Origin: Marinobacter gelidimuriae | Lineage (GTDB): Bacteria > Pseudomonadota > Gammaproteobacteria > Pseudomonadales > Oleiphilaceae | Assembly: GCF_000372805.1 (NCBI RefSeq) | Contig: NZ_KB889886.1 | Location: forward strand, 78,472 to 142,471 | DNA: 64,000 bases | Reading direction: 5' to 3' | Part shown: positions 1-10,036 of the stretch, one piece after another | How the letters are laid out: each line of letters opens with the position of its first letter | Position numbering within the stretch: position 1 is the stretch's first letter | Made by a program: the position numbers and the translations under genes | The notes under the pieces: model-generated | Told to the model about the DNA's origin: nothing | Seen by the model: the letters and a program-made list of their open reading frames with translations, nothing else | Database searches by the model: none

Positions 1-1
1 C

Positions 2-2293
2 GCCCAGGTACAGCCCGTCATGGTCAATCAAAACCCCTGGCACGAAACCCTGAAAAAAGTGAGGGAGACCGATCACGGCATGCTGGGCATTTGCTACGTT
101 GACAACGAAGCCAGTGAAAAGGGCGTGCCTGACAGCAAAGATCTGGCCACCATGGGCTGCGCCGTGCGCGTGCACCACGCCCAGCAAAAAGACGGCAAGG
201 TTCAGTTTATTGCACAGGGCTTACAGCGCTTTCGCATTGTGCGATGGCTGCGCCGCCGCCCACCCTACCTGGTTGAAGTGGAATACCCGCAAGAACCTGC
301 CGAAGACCTGGATGAAACCAAGGCCTATACAATGGCTGTTATCAGCGCTATTAAAGAGCTGCTGCGCACCAACCCGCTGTATGGCGAGGAAGTGAAGCAG
401 TACCTGACGCGCTTCGGCCCGGAGGACAGTTCACCGTTGACCGACTTCGGCGCCTCGATGACCAGCGAACCTGGCGCGAAATTGCAGGAGGTACTGGATA
501 CCGTGCCGCTGTTGCAACGCATGGATAAAGTGCTGCTGCTCATGCGTAAAGAGCTGGAAGTGGCCAAGCTGCAGTCTGAAATTAGCGCGGAAGTGAACCA
601 AAAGGTACAAAAGCACCAACGTGAGTTCTTTCTGAAAGAACAGCTGAAAGTGATTCAGCGCGAACTGGGCATGTCGAAAGACGACAAAACCGCCGACGCC
701 GAACGTTTCGAAGCGCGCATGGCGGAACTAGACCCGCCCGAAGCGGTGCGCGAACGCTTTGATGAAGAACTGCAAAAACTGCGAATTCTGGAACAGGGCT
801 CGCCAGAATACGGCGTTACTCGCAATTATCTGGATTGGATAACCCAAGTGCCCTGGGGCCAACACTCACAGGATCATTTCGACCTAGCCGAGGCGCGGCA
901 CATTCTGGACAAAGACCATGACGGCCTGGGCGATGTAAAAGACCGCATTATCGAGTTTCTGGCAGAGGGCAGCTTCAAAAAAGAAGTCAGCGGCACCATC
1001 CTGCTGTTGGTGGGCCCGCCGGGCGTGGGCAAAACGTCCATCGGCCACTCGGTAGCAGACGCGCTGGGGCGCAAGTTCTATCGCTTTAGCGTAGGCGGCA
1101 TGCGTGACGAAGCCGAAATTAAAGGCCATCGCCGCACCTATATTGGCGCCATGCCCGGCAAATTTGTGCAGGCACTGAAAGACGCAAAAGTGGCAAACCC
1201 GGTCATTATGCTGGATGAAATCGACAAGATTGGCGCGTCTTACCAGGGCGACCCGGCCTCTGCCCTGCTGGAAACTCTAGACCCGGAGCAGAACCGCGAG
1301 TTTCTGGACCACTATCTGGATGTGCGCATGGATTTGTCGAAGGTCCTGTTCATCTGCACCGCCAACCAGCTGGACACCATACCGCGGCCGCTGCTTGACC
1401 GCATGGACGTGATTCGCCTGTCTGGCTACATAGCGGAAGAAAAGCTGGCGATCGCCAAGCACCACCTGTTACCGAAACTGCTAAAACGCGCCGGACTGCT
1501 TAAAAAGCAGATGAACATTTCTGACGCTGCCATAAAACAGGTGATTGAAGGCTATGCCCGTGAAGCCGGGGTGCGTGGTCTGGAAAAGATGCTGCACAAA
1601 ATTATCCGCAAAGGCATCGTAAAACTGCTGGAAAATCCTGGTTTACCCATTCGCGTTGGCATTGCCGACGTACAGGAATACCTGGGACAGCCTATATTCC
1701 GCAAAGAAAAATCCATGAAGGGCATGGGCGTAGTCACGGGTTTAGCCTGGACCGCCATGGGCGGCGCTACGCTCAGCATTGAGGCCTCACGCATTCACAG
1801 CAGCCAGCGCGGTTTCAAACTGACCGGGCAACTGGGGGATGTGATGCGCGAATCCGCCGAGATTGCCTACAGCTTTGTGGCGTCTAATTTGAAACGTTAT
1901 AAAGGCGACCCTGTGTTTTTCGACAAATCTCTGGTGCACCTGCACGTGCCGGAAGGCGCCACGCCGAAAGACGGCCCAAGCGCAGGCGTCACTATGGCCA
2001 CGGCGCTGCTGTCGATTACTCGCCGTGAAGCGCCGCAGCAAAACATCGCCATGACCGGTGAACTGACACTGACCGGGCAGGTACTGCCAGTCGGGGGAAT
2101 ACGGGAGAAGGTGATTGCCGCCCGGCGGCAGAAAATCAACCAGTTGATTCTGCCAGAGGCCAATCGAGGCGATTACGACGAGCTACCGGGGTACTTGAAA
2201 GAAGGCATTGCGGTCAGTTTTGCGAAACACTACAGCGATGTGTTTCAGGTTTGCTTTGGCCAACAACCGAAGAAGGGTGCGGTTATGCACTAA
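2..2293 (+). CDS. lon: Lon-family ATP-dependent serine protease (5' end outside window)
   Basis: ATP-dependent cytosolic protease that unfolds and degrades misfolded or regulatory proteins. The reading frame is open to the left edge, so the first part of the N-terminal LON substrate-binding domain (probably a few dozen residues) is outside the window. In the visible ~763 residues the order is LON domain, long coiled-coil helix region, AAA+ module with Walker A GPPGVGKTS and Walker B VIMLDEID, then the S16 protease domain with the catalytic Ser in DGPSAGV and catalytic Lys in REKVIAARR. All key residues are present. It does not sit beside clpX/hupB as the housekeeping lon usually does, so it may be a second Lon paralogue (AsrA-like); that is inference from position only. 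Confidence 0.93.
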   Translation, partial: AQVQPVMVNQNPWHETLKKVRETDHGMLGICYVDNEASEKGVPDSKDLATMGCAVRVHHAQQKDGKVQFIAQGLQRFRIVRWLRRRPPYLVEVEYPQEPAEDLDETKAYTMAVISAIKELLRTNPLYGEEVKQYLTRFGPEDSSPLTDFGASMTSEPGAKLQEVLDTVPLLQRMDKVLLLMRKELEVAKLQSEISAEVNQKVQKHQREFFLKEQLKVIQRELGMSKDDKTADAERFEARMAELDPPEAVRERFDEELQKLRILEQGSPEYGVTRNYLDWITQVPWGQHSQDHFDLAEARHILDKDHDGLGDVKDRIIEFLAEGSFKKEVSGTILLLVGPPGVGKTSIGHSVADALGRKFYRFSVGGMRDEAEIKGHRRTYIGAMPGKFVQALKDAKVANPVIMLDEIDKIGASYQGDPASALLETLDPEQNREFLDHYLDVRMDLSKVLFICTANQLDTIPRPLLDRMDVIRLSGYIAEEKLAIAKHHLLPKLLKRAGLLKKQMNISDAAIKQVIEGYAREAGVRGLEKMLHKIIRKGIVKLLENPGLPIRVGIADVQEYLGQPIFRKEKSMKGMGVVTGLAWTAMGGATLSIEASRIHSSQRGFKLTGQLGDVMRESAEIAYSFVASNLKRYKGDPVFFDKSLVHLHVPEGATPKDGPSAGVTMATALLSITRREAPQQNIAMTGELTLTGQVLPVGGIREKVIAARRQKINQLILPEANRGDYDELPGYLKEGIAVSFAKHYSDVFQVCFGQQPKKGAVMH

Positions 2294-2321
2294 CGCGTCT
2301 GGCGCTGCTCTTCATCCCAAG

Positions 2322-2356
2322 GTGCTACCTCGACCCGCCATCGCGACAGGTAGCAC
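2322..2356. terminator. Stem-loop between convergent lon and marR
   Basis: GTGCTACCT at 2322-2330 is perfectly complementary to AGGTAGCAC at 2348-2356, between two convergent genes, with only a short AT stretch after the stem. It overlaps the marR stop codon. Probably a weak bidirectional terminator. Confidence 0.5.
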
Positions 2357-2853
2357 TATTTAGAGGTGTCCTTCCAGCCGTCTTCACGCGTCACCGCGCC
2401 GACATCCAGAACCGGTGATGCGTCTATGTGGTCTGCGTCCATCATATTAGCCACTCGCTGCAACGAGGCCAGAATCATGGTTTGCTCCCACTCCGCCAAA
2501 GCCTGATATTTTTTGATGAAGTCTTCTTGCAGCGGGTTGGGCGCACGGGCCAGAATCTCGCCGCCGGCGTCGGTCAGGTGGGCGTGCACTTTGCGCTTAT
2601 CCTGAGTGCTGCGAACCCGGTACACCAATTTGCGCAATTCCAGGCGGTCTAAAATAGTGGTTACTGTGGCCTGGCTAAGGCTGATTTTATCAGCGATGGT
2701 GCCAATAGTGACCTGGCCCAAATCCCGTATGGTCCGCATAATCAGCAGCTGTGGAGCGGTCAGCCCGGCGCTCTTGCTCAATCGTTTTGAGTGCAGATCT
2801 GTTGCGCGGATTACCCGGCGTAATGCTACTAATACTTCGTCATAATTGGTCAA
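2356..2853 (-). CDS. MarR-family winged-helix transcriptional regulator
   Basis: 165-residue protein with the MarR fold. N- and C-terminal helices for dimerisation flank a winged helix-turn-helix at about residues 30-100 (LTAPQLLIMRTI, the recognition-helix region LSQATVTTILDRLE, and a wing carrying STQDKRKVHAHLT). MarR proteins are homodimeric DNA-binding regulators, often repressors released by small phenolic ligands. The gene is convergent with lon and divergent from livK across a 241-bp gap, so it could regulate itself or the liv operon, but no operator is certain. The target and ligand cannot be told from sequence. Confidence 0.88.
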   Translation of the reverse strand: MTNYDEVLVALRRVIRATDLHSKRLSKSAGLTAPQLLIMRTIRDLGQVTIGTIADKISLSQATVTTILDRLELRKLVYRVRSTQDKRKVHAHLTDAGGEILARAPNPLQEDFIKKYQALAEWEQTMILASLQRVANMMDADHIDASPVLDVGAVTREDGWKDTSK

Positions 2854-3094
2854 CGCGCCGCTCCTGCCATGCTTATACCACTAACATTTAGAGTTGTTTA
2901 TATCACGATCCACTGCAAAAACCATCAATCACCAACAACTTTTATATGGCCTGGCAGCGATCAAATAGAAGACAAACGGCGATTTTCACGGCAAGATAAC
3001 GCCCTTGCATAGCCACCGCTTGACAACAACCAAGCGGTAGTGTTTTGTTGATGCCTGAGTATTACAATAAAAATCTGATTACAGGAAACTAATA

Positions 3095-4210
3095 ATGCAA
3101 AACAACGTTAAAAAACTCGTAACAGCGATCGCCGCATCCGTTGCCCTGCTGGGCGCAGGCGCCGCCGTAGCAGAGATTAAAGTAGGCATTGCCGGCCCCA
3201 TGACAGGACCGGTTGCGCAGTACGGCGACATGCAATTTTCTGGCGCGCGGATGGCCATCGAACGCATTAATGCCGCTGGCGGCGTTATGGGTGAAAACCT
3301 GGTAGCGGTTGAATACGACGACGTATGCGACCCCAAGCAGGCCGTGACCGTTGCCAACGCTCTGGTCAACGACGGTGTGAAATACGTGGTAGGTCATCTG
3401 TGTTCCAGCTCTACACAGCCGGCGTCTGATATCTACGAAGACGAAGGTATTCTGATGATCACCCCGGCCTCCACCAGCCCGGGCATCACCGCTCGCGGCT
3501 ATGAACTGGTATTCCGCACCATCGGCCTGGACAGCATGCAGGGCCCGGTCGCCGGAGGGTATTTGGCCAGTCTGAACCCCAAGAAAGTCGCGGTTATCCA
3601 CGACAAACAGCAATACGGTGAAGGCATTGCCACCGCCGTGCGCGACACCCTGAAAGACGCTGGCGTTGAAATAGCCATGTTTGAAGGCATTACCGCAGGC
3701 GGTAAAGACTTTTCATCGCTGGTGACCAAACTCAAACAGGCCCAGGTCGATTACGTGTACTACGGCGGCTATCACCCCGAACTGGGTCTGATTCTGCGCC
3801 AAGCTCGTCAAGCAGACCTCGACGCTGTATTTATGGGCCCTGAAGGCGTTGGCAACAAAGACATCAACACCATTGCCGGCGAAGCCGCTGAAGGCCTGCT
3901 GGTTACCCTGCCTCCGGCCTTCGATGAAAAAGAAGAGAACAAAGATCTGGTTGCCGCGTTTGCGGATAAAGACCAAGACCCCTCCGGCCCGTTTGTACTG
4001 ACTTCCTACGCAGCGGTTCAGCTGGTAGCTGAAGGCATCGAGAAAGCAGGTTCCAAAGACCCGTTTGAAGTGGCCGCCGCACTGCGCGCCAACAGCTTCG
4101 AAACGCCCATTGGCACCGTTCAGTACGACAAAGCCGGCGACATGAAGTCGTTCGAATTTATAGTTTATGAATGGCACTCAGACGGTAGCAAGACTCCGGT
4201 CAGTAACTAA
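3095..4210 (+). CDS. livK: Branched-chain amino-acid ABC transporter, periplasmic binding protein
   Basis: 371-residue type I periplasmic binding protein (LivK/BraC family) that captures Leu/Ile/Val (possibly other amino acids) and delivers them to LivHM. A signal peptide (KKLVTAIAASVALLGAGAAVA) precedes mature EIKVGIAGPMTGP. Two cysteines (DDVCDPK and HLCSSS) match the conserved disulfide of the family. The start is supported by AGGA about 10 nt upstream. First gene of livKHMGF and separated from livH by a strong hairpin, as expected for a binding protein made in excess of its membrane partners. Confidence 0.92.
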   Translation: MQNNVKKLVTAIAASVALLGAGAAVAEIKVGIAGPMTGPVAQYGDMQFSGARMAIERINAAGGVMGENLVAVEYDDVCDPKQAVTVANALVNDGVKYVVGHLCSSSTQPASDIYEDEGILMITPASTSPGITARGYELVFRTIGLDSMQGPVAGGYLASLNPKKVAVIHDKQQYGEGIATAVRDTLKDAGVEIAMFEGITAGGKDFSSLVTKLKQAQVDYVYYGGYHPELGLILRQARQADLDAVFMGPEGVGNKDINTIAGEAAEGLLVTLPPAFDEKEENKDLVAAFADKDQDPSGPFVLTSYAAVQLVAEGIEKAGSKDPFEVAAALRANSFETPIGTVQYDKAGDMKSFEFIVYEWHSDGSKTPVSN

Positions 4211-4272
4211 CGCGGGCCCCCAACCCGCCGCTGTCGTGCGGGTGCAAGCCCGGCGGCAGCGCTGAAAGAGAC

Positions 4273-4310
4273 GACACCCCGCAGCCTGCCGACGGCTGAG
4301 GGGTGTCTTT
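4273..4310 (+). terminator. Hairpin attenuator between livK and livH
   Basis: GACACCCC (4273-4280) pairs with GGGGTGTC (4300-4307). An inner CAGCC/GGCTG pair extends the stem, and a short T run follows. It lies in the 193-bp gap after livK and probably limits read-through so that the binding protein is made in excess. Confidence 0.7.
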
Positions 4311-4403
4311 CCAAGCTTCTGATCCAAACGTTAATTGCGCGGCGCCCTTGCCTGCTGCGCGCTTCGCTGCCCGTCAGAAGTCGATTTCCGGAGATGGCAC
4401 CCC

Positions 4404-5327
4404 ATGCAAGACCTTCTATACTTCTCTCAGCAGCTTATTAACGGGCTGACAATAGGCAGCGCCTACGCCCTGATTGCCATTGGCTACACCATGGTTTACG
4501 GCATTATCGGAATGATCAACTTCGCCCACGGTGAGATTTATATGATTGGCGCCTACACCGCGCTCATCGCCATCACCGGTTTGACTGCCCTGGGCATTGC
4601 CTGGCTACCGCTGGTGCTGGTTGTGGCTCTGGTTTGCGCTATCCTTGTATCCAGTTCTATGGGCTGGGCAGTGGAACGAGTGGCCTACCGGCCTGTGCGC
4701 GGCCGGCACCGCCTGATCCCGCTGATTTCCGCTATTGGTATGTCCATCTTTTTGCAAAATTACATGCACCTGGCCCAAGGTTCCCGCAACGTCGGTTTTC
4801 CCATACTGATCGAAGGCGGTTTCAATTTTGGTTCGGACGGCGCCTTCCAGATGTCGCTGTCGTACATGCAAATCACCATCTTCGTGACCACCCTGATCTG
4901 TATGACCGTGCTATCGACGTTTATATCGCGCTCACGCACCGGTCGCGCTTGCCGTGCCGTATCCCAGGATCTGGGCATGGCCAACCTGCTGGGCATAGAC
5001 ACCAACCGCATCATATCCGCCACCTTTATTATTGGCGCCGCATTGGCGGCGGTTGCCGGCCTGCTGCTGGGCATGTACTACGGCTCGGTTGATCCGTTGT
5101 TTGGGTTTATCGCTGGCTTAAAGGCGTTTACCGCAGCGGTACTGGGCGGTATTGGCAGCATTCCGGGTGCGATGCTGGGCGGGCTTATTCTAGGCATTGC
5201 TGAAAGCATGACGTCAGGCTATCTGAGTGGTGAATACAAAGACGTCATCTCGTTCAGCTTGCTGATCCTGATTTTACTGTTCAAACCGACCGGCCTACTG
5301 GGCAAACCGGAGGTTGAAAAAATCTGA
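4404..5327 (+). CDS. livH: Branched-chain amino-acid ABC transporter permease LivH
   Basis: 307-residue inner-membrane permease with about eight hydrophobic segments and LivH-typical stretches ([37 protein letters not shown]; the C-terminal [19 protein letters not shown] before the cytoplasmic coupling segment). The chosen ATG has GGAG ten nt upstream; a longer frame starting at 4335 adds a non-conserved Cys/Arg-rich stretch and is unlikely. It forms the membrane channel with LivM and its stop codon overlaps the livM start by one base. Confidence 0.92.
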   Translation: MQDLLYFSQQLINGLTIGSAYALIAIGYTMVYGIIGMINFAHGEIYMIGAYTALIAITGLTALGIAWLPLVLVVALVCAILVSSSMGWAVERVAYRPVRGRHRLIPLISAIGMSIFLQNYMHLAQGSRNVGFPILIEGGFNFGSDGAFQMSLSYMQITIFVTTLICMTVLSTFISRSRTGRACRAVSQDLGMANLLGIDTNRIISATFIIGAALAAVAGLLLGMYYGSVDPLFGFIAGLKAFTAAVLGGIGSIPGAMLGGLILGIAESMTSGYLSGEYKDVISFSLLILILLFKPTGLLGKPEVEKI

Positions 5328-6598
5328 TGGCGACGTCCAATGTTCGGCACGCACTCTTTTGTGCCATCGTAACCATTGTTATCTCTTACCCCATTTTGGG
5401 GCTGAATCTGGAAGCCGAAGGGATCAATATTGTCCTGACTGGCACCGACGCCACCACCATCGTCGCCATTGCGTGTGCGGCCCTGATCGTGTTTTTGTTT
5501 CAGCTTTTCCGCGACAGCGTGATGGGCAAGCTGGGCGCCGTGAGCGACCTGAACCCGCTGACCGGCCGCAAGCCCATGGAGCAAGACAAACGGGCAAAGC
5601 TTGAAAGCTGGGTACTGACCGGGCTGGTCGTTGTGGCGCTGTTCTGGCCATTTTTCTCGTCCCGCGGCGCGGTTGATCTGGCCACCCTGGTGCTGATTTA
5701 CGTGATACTGGCGCTGGGCCTGAACGTGGTGGTGGGTCTGGCTGGCCTGTTGGACCTGGGCTACGTGGCTTTTTACGCTGTAGGCGCCTACACCTTTGCC
5801 TTGCTGTCGCAGTATTACGGCATCTCGTTCTGGATGGCGCTGCCCCTGGGCGCTTTGCTGGCAGGGCTATTCGGCCTGCTTCTGGGTTTTCCGGTGCTGA
5901 GGCTAAGGGGCGACTACCTGGCCATTGTGACCCTGGGTTTTGGCGAAATTATCCGCATACTTCTGAACAACTGGACCAACGTGACCGGCGGGCCTAACGG
6001 CATTGGCGGCATTCCCGACCCTACCCTGTTCGGAATGGAATTTGGCCGGCGTGTTAAAGAAGAGGGTAATACCTCGTTTCACGAAACCTTCGGCATCGCC
6101 TACAGCGGCGAACACAAAGTCATATTCCTGTACTTGATTGCCCTGGTACTGGCCATTATCACCGCGCTGATTATTCGCCGGTTGATGAAAATGCCGGTAG
6201 GCCGCGCTTGGGAAGCTCTGCGTGAAGATGAAATTGCCGCACGTTCCCTGGGCCTCAGCCGCACCGCGGTAAAGCTGTCGGCGTTTACCATCGGCGCCTT
6301 CTTTGCGGGTTTTGCCGGCACCATATTTGCCTCGAAACAGGGTTTTATAAGCCCGGAATCTTTCGTGTTCCTGGAATCAGCCATTATTCTGGCCATTGTG
6401 GTGCTGGGCGGCATGGGCTCGCAAATTGGCGTAATACTCGCGGCCATTGCCGTCACCATACTGCCCGAGCTGGCACGGGAGTTTTCTGAATACCGCATGC
6501 TGATCTTTGGTGCCGCCATGGTGCTGATGATGATCTGGCGACCCCAGGGATTGGTGCCTATGCGCCGTCTTCACATCACCCTAAAAACGCAGGAGTAA
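5327..6598 (+). CDS. livM: Branched-chain amino-acid ABC transporter permease LivM
   Basis: 423-residue inner-membrane permease. The N-terminal ~100 residues (two hydrophobic segments and a polar linker) are the extension typical of gammaproteobacterial LivM. The core follows, with [39 protein letters not shown] and the coupling region [18 protein letters not shown]. The start codon overlaps the livH stop (TGATG), so translation is coupled. It pairs with LivH and is energised by LivG and LivF. Confidence 0.92.
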   Translation: MATSNVRHALFCAIVTIVISYPILGLNLEAEGINIVLTGTDATTIVAIACAALIVFLFQLFRDSVMGKLGAVSDLNPLTGRKPMEQDKRAKLESWVLTGLVVVALFWPFFSSRGAVDLATLVLIYVILALGLNVVVGLAGLLDLGYVAFYAVGAYTFALLSQYYGISFWMALPLGALLAGLFGLLLGFPVLRLRGDYLAIVTLGFGEIIRILLNNWTNVTGGPNGIGGIPDPTLFGMEFGRRVKEEGNTSFHETFGIAYSGEHKVIFLYLIALVLAIITALIIRRLMKMPVGRAWEALREDEIAARSLGLSRTAVKLSAFTIGAFFAGFAGTIFASKQGFISPESFVFLESAIILAIVVLGGMGSQIGVILAAIAVTILPELAREFSEYRMLIFGAAMVLMMIWRPQGLVPMRRLHITLKTQE

Positions 6599-6604
6599 CA
6601 GGCA

Positions 6605-7360
6605 ATGCTTGAAATACAAAACCTGGCCATGCGTTTTGGCGGTCTACTGGCGGTAGACGGCGTAAGTCTGGATGTTCAGGAACGGGAAATTCACTCTATT
6701 ATCGGCCCTAACGGCGCCGGCAAAACCACCGTATTCAACTGTATGAGCGGGTTTTACAAGCCCAGCGGCGGCAAGATCATCTTTCAAGGCAAGGAAATTC
6801 AGGGCAAACCGGATTATAAAATCTCGCGCATGGGAATGGTGCGCACGTTTCAGCACGTGCGGCTGTTTACTCAAATGTCGGTGGTGGAAAACCTGTTGGT
6901 GGCACAGCACCGGCACTTGAACACCAACCTGCTGGCCGGTCTGGTAAAAACGCCGAACTATCGTGAGCGAGAGCGCAAATCTCTGGATCGCGCCGCCTAC
7001 TGGCTAGAGCGGATAGGCATGCTAGACCAGGCCAACGTCGATGCCGGAAACCTGTCTTACGGCCAGCAGCGGCGCCTGGAAATAGCGCGTTGCATGGTCA
7101 CCAAGCCGCAGCTGTTGATGCTGGACGAGCCCGCAGCCGGCTTGAACCCGGCGGAAACCCTGGAGCTGAACCAGCTGATTGTCAGCTTAAAAGAAGACTA
7201 CAGCGTGTCGGTGGTGCTGATTGAGCACGACATGAACCTGGTAATGGATATTTCCGACCGGATTACGGTAATTAACCAGGGCCGCCCACTTGCCAGCGGA
7301 ACACCGCAGGAAGTGCGTGCAAACAAAGACGTTATCAAAGCCTACCTGGGCGAGGCCTGA
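6605..7360 (+). CDS. livG: Branched-chain amino-acid ABC transporter ATPase LivG
   Basis: 251-residue ABC ATPase on the cytoplasmic face of the LivHM channel. Walker A is GPNGAGKTT near residue 33, the signature is LSYGQQRRLEIA, Walker B is LLMLDEPAAGLNP and the H-loop is LIEHDMNLVM. The insert between Walker A and the signature (LFTQMSVVENLLVAQHRH...) is typical of LivG rather than LivF. It starts 6 nt after livM and is followed 9 nt later by livF. Confidence 0.93.
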   Translation: MLEIQNLAMRFGGLLAVDGVSLDVQEREIHSIIGPNGAGKTTVFNCMSGFYKPSGGKIIFQGKEIQGKPDYKISRMGMVRTFQHVRLFTQMSVVENLLVAQHRHLNTNLLAGLVKTPNYRERERKSLDRAAYWLERIGMLDQANVDAGNLSYGQQRRLEIARCMVTKPQLLMLDEPAAGLNPAETLELNQLIVSLKEDYSVSVVLIEHDMNLVMDISDRITVINQGRPLASGTPQEVRANKDVIKAYLGEA

Positions 7361-7369
7361 GGACCAGCC

Positions 7370-8071
7370 ATGTTGATACTGGAAGATATACACACCCACT
7401 ATGGCAAAATCGAAGCCCTGCACGGCGTATCGGTTGAAATAAATGAGGGCGAAATTGTCACGCTGATCGGCGCCAACGGCGCCGGCAAAACCACGCTGCT
7501 GATGACCGTATGCGGTAGCCCCCAAGCCAGTGCTGGCCGGGTGGTGTTTGAAGGCCGCGACATCACCAAAGAGCCAACCTCGCAAATCATGCGTTCCGGC
7601 ATTGCCATAGTGCCCGAAGGCCGACGCATTTTTTCTGGGCTGACGGTGAAAGAGAACCTGCACATGGGCGGGTTTTTCAACACCAAGTCAGAAATCCGCG
7701 AAAGCCAGGAGCATGTTTACGAACTGTTCCCGCGTCTGAAAGAACGCGAAAGCCAGCGCGCCGGCACCATGTCTGGCGGCGAGCAGCAAATGCTGGCCAT
7801 TGGCCGCGCGCTCATGAGCAAACCGCGACTGATCATTCTGGACGAGCCGTCCCTGGGCCTGGCACCGCTGATTATCAAGCAGATTTTCGAGATTATTGGA
7901 AAACTGCGCGATGACGGAATGACGGTATTTCTGGTAGAACAGAATGCTCATCAGGCGCTGAACTTGGCCGACCGGGGTTACGTGCTGGAAACCGGGCGCA
8001 TTCGCCTGCATGACACGGGAGCAAACCTGCTGGTGAATCCACAGGTGCGGGAAGCGTATTTGGGCGGGTGA
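7370..8071 (+). CDS. livF: Branched-chain amino-acid ABC transporter ATPase LivF
   Basis: 233-residue ABC ATPase, partner of LivG. Walker A GANGAGKTT, signature MSGGEQQMLAIGR, Walker B LIILDEPSLGLAP and switch histidine after FLVEQNAHQA are all present. It ends ...QVREAYLGG, the usual LivF terminus. Last gene of the operon. About 80 bp further on, the same terminal peptide is encoded again as a short relic. Confidence 0.93.
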   Translation: MLILEDIHTHYGKIEALHGVSVEINEGEIVTLIGANGAGKTTLLMTVCGSPQASAGRVVFEGRDITKEPTSQIMRSGIAIVPEGRRIFSGLTVKENLHMGGFFNTKSEIRESQEHVYELFPRLKERESQRAGTMSGGEQQMLAIGRALMSKPRLIILDEPSLGLAPLIIKQIFEIIGKLRDDGMTVFLVEQNAHQALNLADRGYVLETGRIRLHDTGANLLVNPQVREAYLGG

Positions 8072-8090
8072 AATAACTATATAGATCAAA

Positions 8091-8121
8091 GCGGGGGACA
8101 GAGTTGAAGCCTGTCCTCCGC
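8091..8121. repeat. REP-like palindrome (divergent copy)
   Basis: A 31-bp imperfect palindrome built on GGGGGACAG...CTGTCC with a central TTGAAG. It is related to the two palindromes at 10911-10980 and, like the second of them, is followed by CAAA-T-ATCAGGCA. Repeats of this GGGGACAGA...TCTGTCCCC type are common extragenic palindromes in proteobacteria. Confidence 0.6.
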
Positions 8122-8123
8122 CT

Positions 8124-8172
8124 TCAACTCTCAAATCATCAGGCAATAAGAGAAGCGTATTTGGGTGGCTAA
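8124..8172 (+). pseudogene. Relic of a livF 3' end
   Basis: Downstream of the palindrome the frame reads LSNHQAIREAYLGG and stop, aligning with the LivF end LLVNPQVREAYLGG. The DNA core GAAGCGTATTTGGG occurs at both 8051-8064 and 8152-8165. No start codon or upstream coding sequence is present. It is either the tail of a lost second livF-like gene or a local duplication split by the palindrome. Confidence 0.55.
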
Positions 8173-8467
8173 ACTGACTTCTATCATTCAACACTGGAAC
8201 AATCGGCCAAACTGATTGCACGACTCAGACAAGAACTCTTCTTTATGTTGCATAGGTCTCTTATATTACAACTTGCTCACAGAGTCGTATTCAAGCAATC
8301 CGAAGCTTTTATTTTTTTAAAATAATTGTTGAGACTATTGATAGAGACAATCAGACCAGAAGACTCTTGATGGAATTGCGGCTCTGATCGTAAGATCAGC
8401 GACGCCACGCGGTTGTTTTTCACACATCAAGGCACATAAAATTCACAAAATTTTAAAGGCATAATTG
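8173..8467. other. AT-rich intergenic gap
   Basis: About 295 bp of AT-rich sequence with no credible reading frame or RNA gene. The end (GGCACATAAAATTCACAAAATTTTAAAGGC) supplies the Shine-Dalgarno region of the following lipoprotein gene. Confidence 0.5.
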
Positions 8468-8818
8468 ATGAAGATATTTGCTGTTCTCCTCTTTACATCA
8501 GTAATTTTTGGTTGCGCTTCTTCGTCTAAGGATCTTACACCTACCTATGTTTCACCGTTACAGTATCAAACTTATAACTGTGAGCAATTGGCAGCGGAAG
8601 AACAGAGACTCAGAGTAAGAGTAAGTGAACTCGGCGGGCGAATTGATGATAAAGCCGACAGAGACAAACTTCTGGTGGCGACACCTTATACAGTGTGGTT
8701 CGTTGGAGGAAACAAAGAGCAGGAAGCCGAGTTTTCAAGACTTAGCGGAGAGCTAAACGCATTACAACAAGGGGGAATATTAAGAACTTGCGTGGCGCCA
8801 GATCCGGTAAGGCAGTAG
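8468..8818 (+). CDS. Small predicted outer-membrane lipoprotein of unknown function
   Basis: 116 residues from the second of two adjacent possible starts. A short hydrophobic leader ends in the lipobox VIFGC, so the mature lipoprotein should begin at Cys. The middle is a charged helical stretch (CEQLAAEEQRLRVRVSEL) and two further cysteines (YNCEQ, RTCVAP) could form a disulfide. It resembles short gammaproteobacterial lipoproteins with a conserved TPYTVWF..GG segment; no function is recognised. It stands alone between the liv operon and a pseudogene. Confidence 0.75.
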   Translation: MKIFAVLLFTSVIFGCASSSKDLTPTYVSPLQYQTYNCEQLAAEEQRLRVRVSELGGRIDDKADRDKLLVATPYTVWFVGGNKEQEAEFSRLSGELNALQQGGILRTCVAPDPVRQ

Positions 8819-9080
8819 ATGCTGTTGTGGCCCTGCTGGAAACAGACAAAACCCTGAGCAAATATGTAGCAGCCTGAGCTTTCGGCTCGAAAAGGATATC
8901 GCGCGCCACTGACGAAGCCACGCTTCCTAAACCGTCCACCCGAAGCCCAAACTGGAACTAACTGACTATCGATACGCACTTAGCTTAATTTCGTGCTGGT
9001 CCCGTTTTAACTGACGCCAGGTTTAAAGCCTTTTGCTGCTCTTCTGTCCGACTCAGACAACCTTCATAAGCACCTAAACT

Positions 9081-10036
9081 TTGGTTCACTACCAATCCAA
9101 TCGGTTCGATAACGGTCTCACCAGCCAGGCAGACGATGAAAACTTCTTCCTCACTAAAGTAGGAAAAACCTCACCAAAGGCAGAGTTCGAAGCGACACTA
9201 AGCGCCATCACAAAGCCCGGAGGAGGACATGCCCGCTGCCGTTTCCCTGCAGGAGATTATTAACTGAGACAACAACTTGGCTTGCTCCAGCAACCGGTAA
9301 AGCACCCAACCTTTTACCAGTTGGCCAATGAGCTGAATACCGACACTGTCGGCCTTGTGTTCGCGGCGTCCTATTTGAACAGCCCCTCGTCCATGTTTAG
9401 CCATACATTTCTGCGGCTGGCCCCGCCCCGGGGTGACGAAGAGACCAACCTGCTGCTGGCCGACACATTTCCTACGCCGCGGACGCTGCGGCCCACGATG
9501 ACGAACGATTGTTCGCTTACCGCGGCATTTTTCTTAGTTACACCAACAACAGGGAGCTACAGCTGGAAAAACTGACTGGCGTGGAAATACGCTCTATCAG
9601 CCCCCGCAATCGCTTTTTCTCGCCGCTGTCGTGGCAGGTCAGCTTTGGTGGTCGGCGCACGGATACGGGGCGTGAAAGGGTTCTGGCACCCTATCTGGAC
9701 GGCGGCGCCGGTGGCAGCTGGCGTATCGCCAGCAATACGCAGGCTTTTGCCCTGGCAACGGCGGATCTTGAAATCGATGATGACCTGGGTCGCGGTTACG
9801 ATGCAGCACCCGGCGCTGACCTCGGACTCCTGCACCAGACCCCCCGCTTCAGCCTGTTGGCCGGGGTGAAAACCAAAGCCTGGATTGTCAGCAGCCAACA
9901 TCGCCAGGACCGGCTTTATGGCAAAGCCAGCTGGCACCTTGGCCGCGAATTCAGCGTGTTCGCCGAGTTTAACCGTGAAGACCACTTCGACAGGATGCAA
10001 AACACATGGCAAGCCGGCCTACACGCCTACTTCTGA
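9081..10036 (+). pseudogene. Broken DUF4105 (Lnb-like) membrane protein gene
   Basis: Pieces of one family appear in order but not in one frame. The N-terminal piece is SQADDENFFLTKVGKTSPKAEFEATL to CRFP, ending at an in-frame TAA near 9261. Next comes LVFAASYLNSPSSMFSHTFLRL. A frameshift near 9470 leads into YAADAAAHDDERLFAYRGIF, and a final piece runs EKLTGVEIRSISPRNRFFSPLSW to the usual C-terminal barrel-like end at 10036. Compared with family members of roughly 600 residues, a large central block is missing between YRGIF and the C-terminal domain. Nonsense, frameshift and internal deletion together make function very unlikely. The end overlaps the following hydrolase start. Confidence 0.8.
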
